64,000 bases of DNA from the NCBI GenBank assembly GCA_024803745.1, contig JANJXV010000024.1, positions 6,666,106 to 6,730,105 on the forward strand, given 5' to 3'. Below are positions 48,369-59,970 of this stretch, piece by piece. This stretch comes from Megascapheus bottae (taxonomy: Eukaryota; Chordata; Mammalia; Rodentia; Geomyidae). How positions within the stretch are numbered: the stretch's first letter is position 1; each line of letters starts with the position of its first letter. Made by a program: the position numbers and the translations under genes. The notes beneath the pieces are model-generated. The model searched no databases. It saw only the letters and a program-made list of their open reading frames with translations, and had not been told where the DNA came from.

Positions 48369-49616
48369 AAGAAAGTTAGTTGGATAAGAAAGGACAGCAG
48401 TAGTAATCATGGTTTATTTTTTTAATTAAATCACTGAGCCCTCAGAGCATCCGAATGTATCATTTAACATTTCACGGATGAGGAGTTGAGCATGGAGAAT
48501 GAATACTATTGAACTCACAGGTTTAGTCCAGAAATTTAAAAAAATTACATTGGAGGAGGATACTTGAAATGATGACCACAAGACAAAAGGATCCATGCTA
48601 CATGTGTGTTTCAAAGATCTAACAGAAAGAGTTTCAGCTAGCTTCAGAAATCTCATTACTGTGCTATAAAGTGTTCTTTCTCATTATGAAATATTTATAT
48701 TTGTACTAAAGAGTATGGTTCATATTCCTCTATATTTTAATAATGTGTCACAGGCTGTGTTTGCTGTGGATGCTATTATTTTTTGCATAATTAAGTAATG
48801 AAGCAATTAGCACAGCAGGCACATGTCAACCACACAGTGGTTAAAATTTGTGATTAACTAGAAAATTTTTGCCATGCTTGCCAATATTCGCCTTATTAGC
48901 AAATACAGTGGCACTTTTTTCACCAGGAAGGGACTGAGCTCACACACTGGAAGCTTTTGCCCATGGAATAATGTAACTTGGTAAATCTTAGCAAAATTTC
49001 TGGACAACATTAAACTATGTGCTATAGAGTTATCTATGAGGAGCTAACTATTAAGTAAGCTTCTAAGAAGACATTTAAGTTAAACAACAGGCAAAAAAAA
49101 AAGCAAGGGATAAGAATTTTTTGGAATACCCAAACTGGCAGTTTACTCCTTAAAAATATACTATGTAGCATCATAGCTCTTGGATTATAATACCCTCTAC
49201 CTATAAATACTCTGATAAATCTATGCTCAGGGTTAGGAATGGTTAGGGACTCACAGAATTATAAACAGTAAAACTTGGCATTAGAAATTCTAAATTTGTG
49301 CTGGCATTATGTAGACAAACTAGAGAGAGAAATATTTTATCTTGATTCAAGGGCCATGGGTGATTTCATTCTACAAACATAGCTTATGTTCTTGCTCTAT
49401 GAAAAATCTTTCTTCTACTCTATAAGCCAAGAAGTTGTGAATAAGAAGTTGTGTGCTCCCTTGAGACACTTATATTTCAACAAAGAAAGTAACTGGATTT
49501 GATTAATAGCTGGATCATATTTGAAAACATGTAATAATGTTTAAATTTGAATCTATATGAGTCTGTGGCAGTCTCTAATCAATTCTCTATCATCTGAACA
49601 CTAAATTTTTCCTTTC
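48369..49616. other. non-coding stretch, no recognised repeat
   Basis: 1.2 kb without identifiable features. Short open frames only. Confidence 0.45.
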
Positions 49617-49765
49617 TGTTTTTTGCATATATTTTTATTGTAATTAATAGAAGGGTTACATGATATTTGCCATATAGAAGGTGCATTAATTCACATACAT
49701 TGATACCCTTTCACATGTCTTGGTCCTCATTCCTCTCCCCCCTACCCTCACCCCTCTTCTTGTTA
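49617..49765 (-). mobile_element. LINE-1 3' UTR, very short
   Basis: The last ~150 bp of the young LINE-1 in antisense: T-run, TATTTTTATTGTAATTAATA, GATACCCTTTCACATGTCTT and the C-rich tract, truncated at CTTCTTGTTATG. GATATTTGCCATATAGAAGG resembles the 22.0 kb copy, so the two probably belong to one sub-variant. Confidence 0.87.
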
Positions 49766-49796
49766 TGTATAAACTGCTAAAGAAGAGTCGAATATT

Positions 49797-50022
49797 GTTT
49801 TTGTTGTTGGTGATGATGATGGGCTTGCACTCTGGGCCTGGGTGCTGTTTCTGAACTCTTCAGCTCAAGGCTAATACACTATCAGTTGAGCTCCAGCACC
49901 ACTTCCAGTTTTCTGGTGGCCAGTTGGAGATAAAAGTCTGACAGACCTTTTCGCTGGCTGTGAACCATGATCCTCAGATCTCACCTCCTAAGTAACTAGG
50001 ATTACAGGCATGTGCTGCCAGT
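49797..50022 (-). repeat. B1-Geo composite SINE
   Basis: Antisense: GGGCTTGCACTCTGGGCCTG, TTCAGCTCAAGGCTAATACA, TTTCTGGTGGCCAGTTGGAG, AAGTAACTAGGATTACAGGC. GAAT followed by T-rich sequence on both sides suggests a weak target-site duplication. Confidence 0.9.
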
Positions 50023-50218
50023 GCTAAGCAATAGAATTTTTAAAATGGTGATATTTGTAATTATATAAGCACTCATGTCTAAAGAGTCCTCTGCTTCTTC
50101 CCTTCTCTGAGCCTAAAATATATGGATGATAATCACCTCTGCATATCAATGGTAAGGTTGCAATTAGACTTAAAGTGGATATTGGACTCAAAAATCATTA
50201 TTTTTACTCAAAATTTTT

Positions 50219-50553
50219 TTCATATATTTTATTGCAATTAATAGAAGGGTTACATTATATTCACCAGATAGAGGGTACATTACTTCACATACATTGATAC
50301 CCTTTCTCATGTCTTGGTTCCCATTTCCCTCGCCCAATTCCCTCCCCTCATCTTGTTTTCACCCCTTCCCTATCCGATTTCAAGTAACCAAATATGCATA
50401 TATACAATATATCAGATAACAAGGTGAAATACCGTAACAATATGAGATAACCAAGGGACAGCAAAAGAGATGAGAGATAACATAGTACATTAAGGACAAC
50501 AATCACTCATTATATGGCTTTTATTTCTATATCCTGGAGGTCTTTCATTGAAG
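50219..50553 (-). mobile_element. LINE-1 3' UTR, left part of a compound structure
   Basis: Antisense young-family 3' UTR from its poly(A) end (T-run) through CAATTAATAGAAGGGTTACA, the C-rich tract, GAGATAACCAAGGGACAGCA and CACTCATTATATGGCTTTTA to ATCCTGGAGGTCTTTCATTG. It differs from the copy at 52.4 kb at roughly one base in ten, so it is not a recent local duplicate. An 18-bp repeat shared with 53124-53141 flanks its left side. Confidence 0.9.
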
Positions 50554-51677
50554 AAAATTTTATCACCAAAAATGCCATTTTTAATTGGTGATAGACTTTT
50601 TAGACCACATCCACACAGAAATTAAGAGACATTGAAATAAAGTTCAGATCGTATTCTTAATGTTTTCAACATTGACCATGAAAAATGAAATTAAAATATA
50701 TTAAAGTATAAAAATGAAGGAGTTATAGCTAAAGATTTATATGTGCTAAATACTAAACTCTCCATCTTTTACAGTTTAAAAATTAAAAAGTGCAATCCAA
50801 GTTATACATTATAAATCACGTATACTTGGTTTAAATTATGAAAAAAGCACCAGACAATATAAAACAGAAGCAGTTAAAAGTGATACTAACACTTCCTTTG
50901 GGAACTGCAATTAGGAGTGTGAAGAGAAAACAACTATTATTTTTTTCACTATATATAATTTTTTCTCATACTTTGGATGCTTTTCTTATGCCTAGATAAA
51001 GCTTTAATTTTTATGTAATCATCTTCAATGAGAGGATAAAATGAAGGGGAAATGTTCCCGGTGGGATACAGGTCATAAATCCTCCAGCAGCTCGAAAGGT
51101 CCAGCAGCAGGTCCAGGTGCCTGGTATCCAGGACTATATGGGGAACTAAAATGAATCACCCCACTGGAAATTCACTTGATAACTTCCGGGAAGTACTTTC
51201 TCTGTGACTGGAGCTGTGGTCACACCTTCCTGGACCATAGTACACCCAAATTTTTAAAAGTACGTGGGTGTCCATGTATGCCTGTATTTACTTGGTTTGC
51301 TTCTTGTTTAGAGTTGAAAAAAGAAGTTCACTTTCAAAACATTAACTTCCATCAGAGGCCAGTTTCCACTGCATATCCAATTCTGTGTTCCAGCCACTGT
51401 AGACGCGCAAGCCTGTTATCCCTAGACGCTCCAGGAAGGGTTTCCAAAGAAACGTCTCAGTTCTTCCTGCTGTCTCGCAGGGAAACTCGGCTCGCCTCAA
51501 CTCCACTCTTGAGTTCTTCAGAAGCTGGAGCTCTGGTAGAAACTCACTAATTCCCTGTAAAAAGTGATAAGGGGATGACACACAACCAGCAAAGAATCTC
51601 CAGAACATTCCATTGTGGAAGCATGCTGTCTGTGAGGACGCATGAATGACGAAGACTCTACACCCCACTGCACACAT

Positions 51678-51724
<47 letters not shown>

Positions 51725-52351
51725 ACTCTGGAGGTGCCTCTGTTCACTAGCAAAGGCTCTGTCACCTCTACTTTGCATCCTAATTAAGAAGACAGCCAAG
51801 AGTCCCGTGGAAGTACAGGTGCCACAAGGGATGTTCTGTGTGTCACCCCCTCCTCCAGATACCCCAGTGGTGCCTGTGAATGCGAGTGGAAGAGACACAC
51901 AGAAAGAACTCTGGCACTGTGAAAACTACTTGTTGAAGAAAGACAGGTAACGACTGGCCAGCTGCTAATGGGAAACTGTGCCCCAGAACTTGTGAAGAAC
52001 ATTTGCCAGCAATCTGAAGAATTTCAACTCATAAACAACTTAGCTCCATGCCTTCTTCTGGGTCAAAGATGCCCAATTCATCCTTCCTAAATCGGCTTCC
52101 CTCCAAAGCACTCATTAAAATCACAGTGATTCATCATTCGTGTTTCAAGAAAAAAATCATTGTAATCTCACGAAAACACCCAAAGGTAATCACGTCCCTG
52201 AAATGTCTCTGCAATGTCCCTATGTTTAGCTAAGCCCTTGGTATCACATTGCAGGGGACTGGAGAGTCTTTTTTTTTTCCTTAAGCATTTTTTTTAATGT
52301 GATAGTCCTAATGTTCAAAATCAGAGATCAGATAATTTCCCTGACCTTCTT
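50554..52351. other. 1.8 kb segment between two LINE-1 parts, GC/CpG-richer at 51.05-52.25 kb
   Basis: The left third is ordinary AT-rich DNA. From about 51050 to 52250 the sequence is visibly richer in G, C and CpG than its surroundings (for example GACGCGCAAG near 51402 and CTCGGCTCGCC near 51486). It holds overlapping frames of 124-126 codons on both strands, but those at 51342-51950 run through the CA microsatellite. None is recognised. GAAAGACAG/GTAACGAC near 51943-51953 is a donor-like site on the plus strand. It may be a transduced segment or a non-coding exon. Function unknown. Confidence 0.45.
51679..51723. repeat. (CA)n microsatellite
   Basis: About 22 CA units inside the GC/CpG-richer segment. 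Confidence 0.97.
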
Positions 52352-52374
52352 TATATATATATATATATATATAT
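52352..52374. repeat. (TA)n tract at a LINE-1 3' end
   Basis: About 11 TA units sit exactly where the poly(A) tail of the antisense LINE-1 at 52375-53126 would be, so the microsatellite probably grew from that tail. Confidence 0.9.
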
Positions 52375-53126
52375 TTATTTATTTTTATTGTAATTAATAG
52401 AAGGGTTACATTATATTCACCAGGTAGAAGGTGCATTACTTCACAAACATTGGTACCCTTTCTCATGACATGGTCCCCATTTCTCTCCCACCCTCCCCCC
52501 ACTCTTTTTGATTTCCCCCTTCCCTATCCAATTTCAAATAACCAATTAAGCACATATAAAATATATCAGATAACAAGGTGACATATTGTAACGATATGAT
52601 ATAACCAAGGGATAGCAAAAGAGATAAGAGATAACATAGTACATTAAGGACAACAATCACTCATTATATGGCTTTTGTTTCTTTATGCTGGAGGTCCTTA
52701 CATTTAATGTCATACTATTTGGTCTCATGTCTCTAGATTTTGTTCTATTGTAAATCTCTGCTAGGAAAGCCCAAGGTTTCTACTGATTTTGACAAACAAG
52801 GGAGACTCTTGGGTCTGTGTTTCTTTGAGTCTGGCTTATTTCACTTAATAAGATTTTTTCTAAGTCTTTCCATTTCCTAACAAATGGGGCGATGTCATTC
52901 TTTCTGACAGCAGTATAGAATTCCATTGTGTATAAATACCACATATTGTTGATCCACTCATCAATTGAGGGACATCTGGGTTGGTTCCATATCTTTGTTA
53001 TGGTAAATAGTTCTGCAATGAACATCTTTGTGCTAGTGGATTTAATAGGTCCTTTTTTCTGGACGATTGGGTAAATGCCAAGTAGTGGAATTGCTGGGTC
53101 ATAGGGTAGTTCTATGTTTAGTCTTT
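52375..53126 (-). mobile_element. 5'-truncated LINE-1 (ORF2 end plus 3' UTR)
   Basis: Antisense copy with the full 3' UTR (TTATTTTTATTGTAATTAAT to the C-rich tract near 52487-52502 and on to GTTTCTACTGATTTTGAC) and the last ~345 bp of ORF2. It is truncated at GTTTAGTCTTTT, where the right copy of the 18-bp repeat (53124-53141) begins. Confidence 0.93.
52780..53124 (-). pseudogene. LINE-1 ORF2 C-terminal fragment, frame intact
   Basis: About 114 codons of the ORF2 C-terminus remain open to their natural stop, from DPAIPLLGIYPIV through MFIAELFTITKIWNQPRCPS and DEWINNMWYLYTMEFYTA to the terminal VSLVCQNQ. The preserved frame suggests a comparatively young insertion. It has no promoter or catalytic domain, so it is a dead fragment. 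Confidence 0.92.
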
Positions 53127-53160
53127 TTACTCAAAATTTTTATTTGAAATTTTACTTTTC

Positions 53161-53405
53161 AAGCCATGTATGGGTGGCTTACAGTTGTAATCCCAGCTAC
53201 TTAGAAGTCTGAAATCTAAGAATAGAAATACAAAGCCATTCTGAGGTAGGAAAGTCTGTCCATGAGACTTAGCTCTAATTAACCACAAAAAAAGGCAAGT
53301 GAAGCAGTGGCTAAAGTAGTATAGTGTTACTTTAAAAAAAAATGGAGAAATTCAGCCATAATGCCCAGGCCCTCAGATGGACCCAAAGTAATAATAATAA
53401 TAATT
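53161..53405 (+). repeat. B1-Geo composite SINE, degenerate, with (TAA)n tail
   Basis: GTTGTAATCCCAGCTACTTA, CTGAAATCTAAGAATAG, TTAGCTCTAATTAACCACAA and TGCCCAGGCCCTCAG keep the composite order. The tail ends in about five TAA/ATA units near 53388-53405. Confidence 0.8.
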
Positions 53406-56400
53406 CACTTGTCAACAATTTAGGTTGCCACTGATAACAGCAATACTAATAATATACAAGTACAGAAAATACTTCATCTCTGTCCTCTACTGATTTCAGC
53501 AGAAACTTAAGGTCATAATTTCTCTCACCCGTCTAGTGCTTCTTTGTCTTGAATTATATAAATAAGATTTACTTGGTGTGATAATTTTCTTAGATGAGAG
53601 AGAAATCCATCCATAGTTATTCTGAAGATTTGGAAATACAGTCTTAAAATGGTCTAAATACTTGAAATATCTTCAACCTTATCAATAGTTTGGTATGTAG
53701 AATAACATCACAGAGTTCTAGGACCTTTTCCCAAGAAATTAGCTCCTGTTTGGCTTTTGCCTCACCGAAAAGATCTTGGGGAGTTACTGTTAAAATATAG
53801 CATACAGAAGCCAGCACTGGAAGATAATAATTCTGCAAACATACATACACAGAGATATAATAAAGAATAAAGACAAAGCAGAAAATGACTCATTAGTACA
53901 AGGATCTTAGATTCTAATTGGTATGAATGATAAAAGGCCAAATAAAGGGACTGCGGTATTGAAGCCAGAGCATAAAAGTTGACCAACAAATATAGGGTTA
54001 AGATCTTTCCACAGATTTTCTTAGATGTGTGCTGTTCAGGACATTTTCCCAATCACTTTTGTCTTTCTTGTTTTATTTCTGTAAGAAGCTTTGAAAAGAA
54101 GTGTGAGGGTGAGCATATTTTAAGTATCCTCAAGGTAGGCAACTCATAGCTAGCTCTGTACCTGATTTTACAGAAATCTGTTCTATATGCAGCACACTGA
54201 ACCACAAGCCAGATAAATACAAGATAATTCACATGCACACATTCAGAGTTATGGCCAGCTCTGTTAGACATGGGTTGAAAACCAATTTCCCAAAGAAGAC
54301 TGTTCCCTGATGTAGGGAGATGGAGTTAGGTGGTCTACCTAGCTACCAATTATCTATTTGCTCTAATACTTTTCTCATGTTGCTTGGACAGATATGGTAT
54401 TTCTTCTCAGAAGCAGGGTAGCTTAAGAATAAAAAAAAATGTTTGTAAATAGTTCTACTTTCAGAGCAGGCTTACATTTTGCCCTCTGTACTTCCAAGTT
54501 CAAAGATCTTTCTCTCTGGAAATGAAAAAAATAAAATAAAGAGGATTTCACCTAGCAAGTGTTGCATATTTGCTTTGGAATTGATTGTATGGAAATGAAA
54601 AATGCATGAAAGTTTCAAGGCTATAAGCATTAATTAAAATCCTATCATTCAGAAAGAAAGCATCTAAGATAAGGAAAGTGCGATAAGAAAGAGACAAAGA
54701 GAAACAAAGAACTTAGAAAAGTAAGAAACAAAAAGATACAGTCTGCCAGGTTGGAGAGTTTTTCTTTAGTGAAGATCTGGGTGTTTAAAACCCACTTTCT
54801 CCAGATGAGTTTTACTGAATGGTTTCCTTTCATGCTGGAGCCTAATGTCTACCAGAAAGAAATTCAAATACTAGCACACGAACACACACTTTGGCATTAT
54901 TGAATAAAGCCTGGAGAAAGAGAATCTACAACAGCATTCATGTCATTGATTGGATATGTTGAAGAAAAAAATCATAGAATTTTTTCTAACATTATTCACA
55001 GAGTATATGAAAAAAAGAAATAACTCTGGTAGGTACTGACTCCTACGGTTTTCTTTTCTGTAGCATCTTTAAAAATGACTCCTTCCCTTAAAACACATTC
55101 TTAAGCACCAGAACACACATCTTAAGACCTGAAAAGTGTGTCTTTCATAGTGAATAAGATAATCCCTTATAATAAATACCACCATGAATCTCTGACTCTT
55201 CAATGTAGAATAAGAGCTGCACTGTTCTATCAGAGAACAATCGAACAACATCATTTAGAGGAAAGTAAATTGGCATTTGCCACCTTTTTTCCTATTTCTG
55301 TTTCAAACTTAACCTAGCCTATGCTGAGAGGATTTCTTTAAAAAAAATGAACACTTATTTGTTATGATGAAATGCTGGAAAATACACATGAAATCACTTC
55401 AAGTATAGGATTGGAAACACCTGAGCAAACCTTATTCCAACCTGCAAAAACCCATGAGAGTAATGCACTCGGTTAATCTGAGTTGCTGTATCTGTGTACT
55501 GAAGTTTGTCTGCTTTATTTTACTGTGTGTGAGAGGTGTGGGAAAAATTATATTGCCTCAGTTCATAAGAGCAGTATTTTGAAGCCAGGAAGAACTATAT
55601 ACAAAGGAATTTTTCTGTCTTAAAGGGGTGGAATCTGTGTCCAAGCTGTACTTTTTTTATGTTTTTGCTTCCTTAATATTGAAAAAATAGGAGAAGTGAA
55701 ATGTTCTCTATTACTCTCACTCTACACATATGCATCACCCAACTTCCGACACCTTCATTTTTTAGGCTTATGGATAGTTTAAATGTAGCTTTTTTAATAA
55801 CATTGAATGCTTTCAAAGATTGATTATTCAGCAGTATTTCTTCCTTCCCTCTGTGGTTTTTGCCTACCCTGTGGAGTGTGTTGATGAAAAGTCTTGTAAT
55901 ATATTGAGCCTTCAGTGAAATTTATTGTCCTTTTTAGATGACACATATAAATATCCTAAATGAAATGTTGGCACCACCATCACAGTACTAAAATATGTCA
56001 TCATTCCTCTCTAGCAATTTCATTATTTTACGTGTGTTTGATGTTAATGTGAATGTTATATTCAGGTTTAATAAATATATGGTACAAAGGAAAGAAAATG
56101 TCAATAGGTTTCTTGAACTCTTTCATTAAATGGTTGTATTGCATGAAAATACATCATAAACATAAGAGGCATTGTAAATCTTGCATATCAACTTATAGAC
56201 TTCCATATATTTAAATGATTTATATTTGCATAAAATGGGTATTCCCGGAGAGAACTGGCAAATATTCTAACACAAATTCTTCAAGATTTCTGAGAAAATG
56301 GTTAACTTTTTGTTTGCTGTTTTATAGTTAGCTCAGGGCAATAACCCTTTTGTTTGTTTGTTTGTTTTACACAACACTGTCTAGCCATGGAGCAATCTAG

Positions 56401-57794
56401 ATCTTTTTGATGTATGATCTTCACATTTGGCTTCATGAAACACACTTCTCATTTCTCATAGGGGAATTATACAATGGAAATAGAGAAAGATAGTTAAGGA
56501 ATGTTATTTCTACAGCCAATCTAGGCTTCTAATTTTCTGGAGAAGTAAAATACATTGAAATCCTCGGGGCTTTGTGCAAGCCAGCTGCTTGGTTAACCCA
56601 AAAGATCCAATTACTTAGAATTGGTGTAGATCTGGCATTGGCTCATTCAGGGGTTGTCATTTTGGCAGCCTTCAGTTAATCTAGTAATGTTGAACTCAAG
56701 AACATATGGAGAAAATGAAACATGGTGATCTTTCTAGAATTGCTATTCTAAAACCCTTTTTCTTCCAGATTCCTGGAGACTGGCAGGCAAGATTTCTAGT
56801 CAAGTGTTTTAACCCTATGAGCATTCTTTTAGAGACCAAATGATTCTATGGCATTGTCTATATCACACTGAAAATGGACATGATCTCCAGTTCTAGCCTC
56901 TTCTTTCCTCTAGGTATCTAACTCCTACTGAGTTTAGTTTGGCTTCTCCCACAGGCTTAGTGAAGCACCTCAGGAGAAATACCTCCTTGCTGTTGGATAA
57001 ACTTCAAAAGTTCATTAATTAATATCCATGTGATGACATGAAACAAAGCAGGTGCACTATTAATGACATTATTACATCATTAAAGTGAGTTTTTCAGCAT
57101 GGAATATTCCTTTTAAAGTTGAGAATCATTAAAACTTCTCAAGACACTTTATTTTTTAGCACACTTGATACTTAAAGGTTCAATTAAATTAGAACGGGGA
57201 AGAACAACCAGTAATCTGTGTCATGAAGCATAATATATAACAAGAGGGGGGATAAAAGCATGACACTTTCATATCTACCCTACTAACACAGTCTGAAAAG
57301 GCAGCCATCAGCATGCCATTCTCTAGGATCTCTCATGGCTTTCTAGCTCTCATGGTGATAGGGATTTTGAAGTTCATACTTGAAAAATACTTTGCTGAGT
57401 AAAAAAAAATGAAGTATTTCTGGACTTTTGCACTCAGAACTATTTATTATATTCTTTTTCAGGAGAATCATTTGTTCTTTTTACTCTTTTCTATTTGTAT
57501 TTTGAATATATCCCAACATCAAAAATACTGATCTTATTTGTCTTCAAAGAGGAGTCAACATCCAGATCCATAATTTTTTTCATAGTTTTTCACAATATTT
57601 GATCATGTAATCTAATTTTTTATTATTGAAAATATTCTAAAGGGATATGATTGAATACTTTAAAGAGACAGACATTCTACTTTTGTTTCAGGATTTTCTT
57701 TTTCCTTGTCTTTGGCTTGATGATTCAACTCCTTAGGGAGAGAACAGACTTTCTAACAACAGATGCCCATATCACGATTACAAAGCATTTTCGG
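53406..57794. other. long non-coding stretch, no recognised repeat
   Basis: 4.4 kb, the longest stretch here without a recognised element apart from a (TTTG)n run at 56347-56367. Minus-strand frames at 53762-54052 and 54645-54833 are hydrophobic or Ser/Phe/Leu-rich and look like translated AT-rich DNA. Confidence 0.45.
56347..56367. repeat. (TTTG)n microsatellite
   Basis: About five TTTG/TGTT units. Confidence 0.9.
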
Positions 57795-57905
57795 CAGCAT
57801 CTCATTTAACTCTCATTTCTCTATGAAGCTGACATTTCAGATTGAAAAATTAGATCTCAAGCAGATTAAGATATTAATACACAACCTCTAGAGAGGAAAG
57901 ACAAT
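57795..57905 (+). repeat. possible L2/MIR3-type fragment
   Basis: GCATCTCATTTAACTCTCAT, CTATGAAGCTGACATTTCAG, GATTGAAAAATTAGATCTCA and AGCAGATTAAGATATTAATA keep the order of the shared L2/MIR3 3' motif (low-copy decay). Confidence 0.45.
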
Positions 57906-58432
57906 TAGGATTTTAGTTACAGTGTTTGCTCTCAAAATTCCTATACATTTTCCATAGGATATATCTGAATTCCTATAAAATAATTCAACTCTACAAGTTG
58001 TATTTTTTGTTCCCCACTGCATTTTCCATAGCATGGGGTTTGTTACAGAAATCTACCAGTTGCAAAAGTGCTGAACTTTTCACATAGTAATTTTAAAATA
58101 TTTGCTAATTAAGTAAGAAATAAGATTCAAAATATATAGAACTGAGTCCAGTTTATTCTTTTTCAGAATAAGATGCTGTTTTGTTTCCTAAAGTCATTCA
58201 CTAGTCTAAATCTAGGTACTCTAATTTGTAAAATTAACTACATCATACAATATCAAAAACAATGAATTAAAGATAAATAATTCTCAATTTCAGAAGCTAG
58301 CACTGTTGAATTATTTACAATCTGATCTTAGTGAGTTTATATCTTAAACTATATAGTGTTTTTGAAAATCCATGCAATTTTAGGAAATATGATATACCAC
58401 TTCAGATTTTGGGAAAACTCTTTCAACACATT
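57906..58432. other. AT-rich non-coding stretch
   Basis: No recognised feature before the SINE at 58.45 kb. Confidence 0.45.
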
Positions 58433-58448
58433 AAAAAATCAACGTCCT

Positions 58449-58648
58449 GGAGCCGGGAGTTTGGCCTAGTGGTTAAAGTGCTTGCGTAGCAGGCACGAAG
58501 ACCAGGGTTCGATTCCTTGGTACTACATACATAGAAAGAAGCCGGAAGTGGTGCTGAGGCTCAAGTGGTAGAGCTCTAGTCTTGAGAAAGTCCAAGGACA
58601 GTGCTCAAGCCCTGAGCTCAAGTCCAGGACTGGCAAAAAAAAAAAAAA
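58449..58648 (+). repeat. IDL-Geo type dimeric SINE, well preserved
   Basis: GGAGCCGGGAGTTTGGCCTA, CAGGGTTCGATTCCTTGG (B box), GCCGGAAGTGGTGCTGAGGC, GCTCAAGTGGTAGAGCTCTA, then a pure ~20-base poly(A). AAAAAATCAACGTCCT at 58433-58448 recurs at 58649-58664 (at least ATCAACGTCCT is unambiguous). Intact CpGs, the long poly(A) and the perfect duplication make it one of the youngest insertions here. Confidence 0.97.
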
Positions 58649-58769
58649 AAAAAATCAACGTCCTTAAAAGGCCAGTCATTGCATGGAAAGCTGGCAGGAT
58701 CACAACAACTTTATTTTTAAAGTTAATTTAGATTAGTTTGAAGTTCCAGGACAGTTCATTTATTTAAAA

Positions 58770-58812
58770 CACAAGAGGCCCTGGGGTAAATTCCCAGCAC
58801 TTCCAAAAAAAA
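58770..58812 (+). repeat. ID-like SINE, 3' end only
   Basis: GAGGCCCTGGGGTAAATTCC followed by CAGCACTTCC and an A-run matches the 3' half of an ID-type element (B-box side). Confidence 0.5.
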
Positions 58813-59874
58813 TAGAATTATATTTCTAAATATATGTTTTACAATGTATATATAGAGCCTACTGAACAATAGTTCTAGTATCATCATAGGCACTTTATTA
58901 ATAAGATAAGTGTATACATATATGCACATATATAAATGTTACTAACTAGCTATATATTACTAGGAAAATTAAAAATAATATAAATGAATTTTCTCATGCA
59001 ACCTAACCTCAAAAACTATCAGCATAAACTTTAGTGAAAAGATATATATGTATACACATATGCATACATGTACATATATGTATGTATGTATAATTATATA
59101 AAATGAAATATATTTAAAGCTCAGCAAAATTATATCTTAGAATAATTGAATTTCTATCATTATATTTGAGAGTTTAAGCAACATTAGAATCTAGAACAGG
59201 CTTGTCCCTCTGAAAAGTATCTTTGAAGATTGTCAGATAATTATATTCAGGGCAAACATCCATTTTATGATCATTCCTTTCTTCTATTCTACTGGAAATG
59301 TGTTAGTCACATACTGGAAAGGCCCACATCTTCCAGCTCAACTACACTACCAAATAAAATCTGATGGCTCTAAAAAGGTAGATTCTATAAATAAACCTGT
59401 CCACTTTACCAAGAAAACTACTAAAATAAATGATTTAAAAATTGATTGTCCAACCCTTAGAAGAGGACAAAGTACCAGGAAATTGTCATATTTGATTTCT
59501 GTAATACTAAATCAGGCCATCTTAAAATATAGCAAAAAAATCATTAGCAAAGATTTTGGTTCTGCATTAGTTGTGCTCCTTCAACTAGATGTAATGTTTC
59601 ATGTGAGCAGGATTTTGTCATTCTAACAATGATTGAGATGTTCATTTCTCAAAAAGTGTTAAGGATTTCACAGGATTTTAGGTTTTGTTTACTGGCTAAT
59701 GTGCATTATGATTAGAAGCCAGGTATTTCATTTGATATTTAGATTAATGAATTGATTTATTTTTTCCAATAGTGAGATTGAACTGCATGCTTTAATCTTG
59801 TTTGTCATGCCTTTAATCACTTCAATCAAAACCTCAGTCTTTTTAGTTTTTTAAACATTTAAACTTGTAGTTTG
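58813..59874. other. AT-rich non-coding stretch
   Basis: The plus-strand frame at 59267-59626 (119 codons) is the longest microsatellite-free open frame in the window. I recognise no domain in it, and its composition (Lys, Ser, Ile, Leu-rich) fits translated AT-rich DNA. Confidence 0.4.
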
Positions 59875-59970
59875 GTTTTTAGATATAGTCTCAACCATTT
59901 GTTCAGACTGGCCCCCACAACTATCCTACCTTATGCCTCTTGTTTAGCTGGGATTTTAGCCATTCACTCC
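59875..59970 (-). repeat. B1-like SINE, degenerate
   Basis: TTTTAGATATAGTCTCAACC, CAGACTGGCCCCCACAACTA, TTTAGCTGGGATTTTAGCCA in antisense B1 order. No right module. Confidence 0.6.

Noticed and set aside
50555..50593. Small inverted repeat TATCACCA...TGGTGATA
   Set aside because: An 8-bp arm in AT-rich DNA is expected by chance and no further terminal-repeat structure is present.
51342..51950. Overlapping 102-126 codon frames on both strands
   Set aside because: They run through the CA microsatellite (Cys-Val or Thr-His runs). No start context, domain or family is recognised.
59267..59626. 119-codon plus-strand open frame
   Set aside because: Composition fits AT-rich chance translation, and there is no family resemblance or flanking splice signals.
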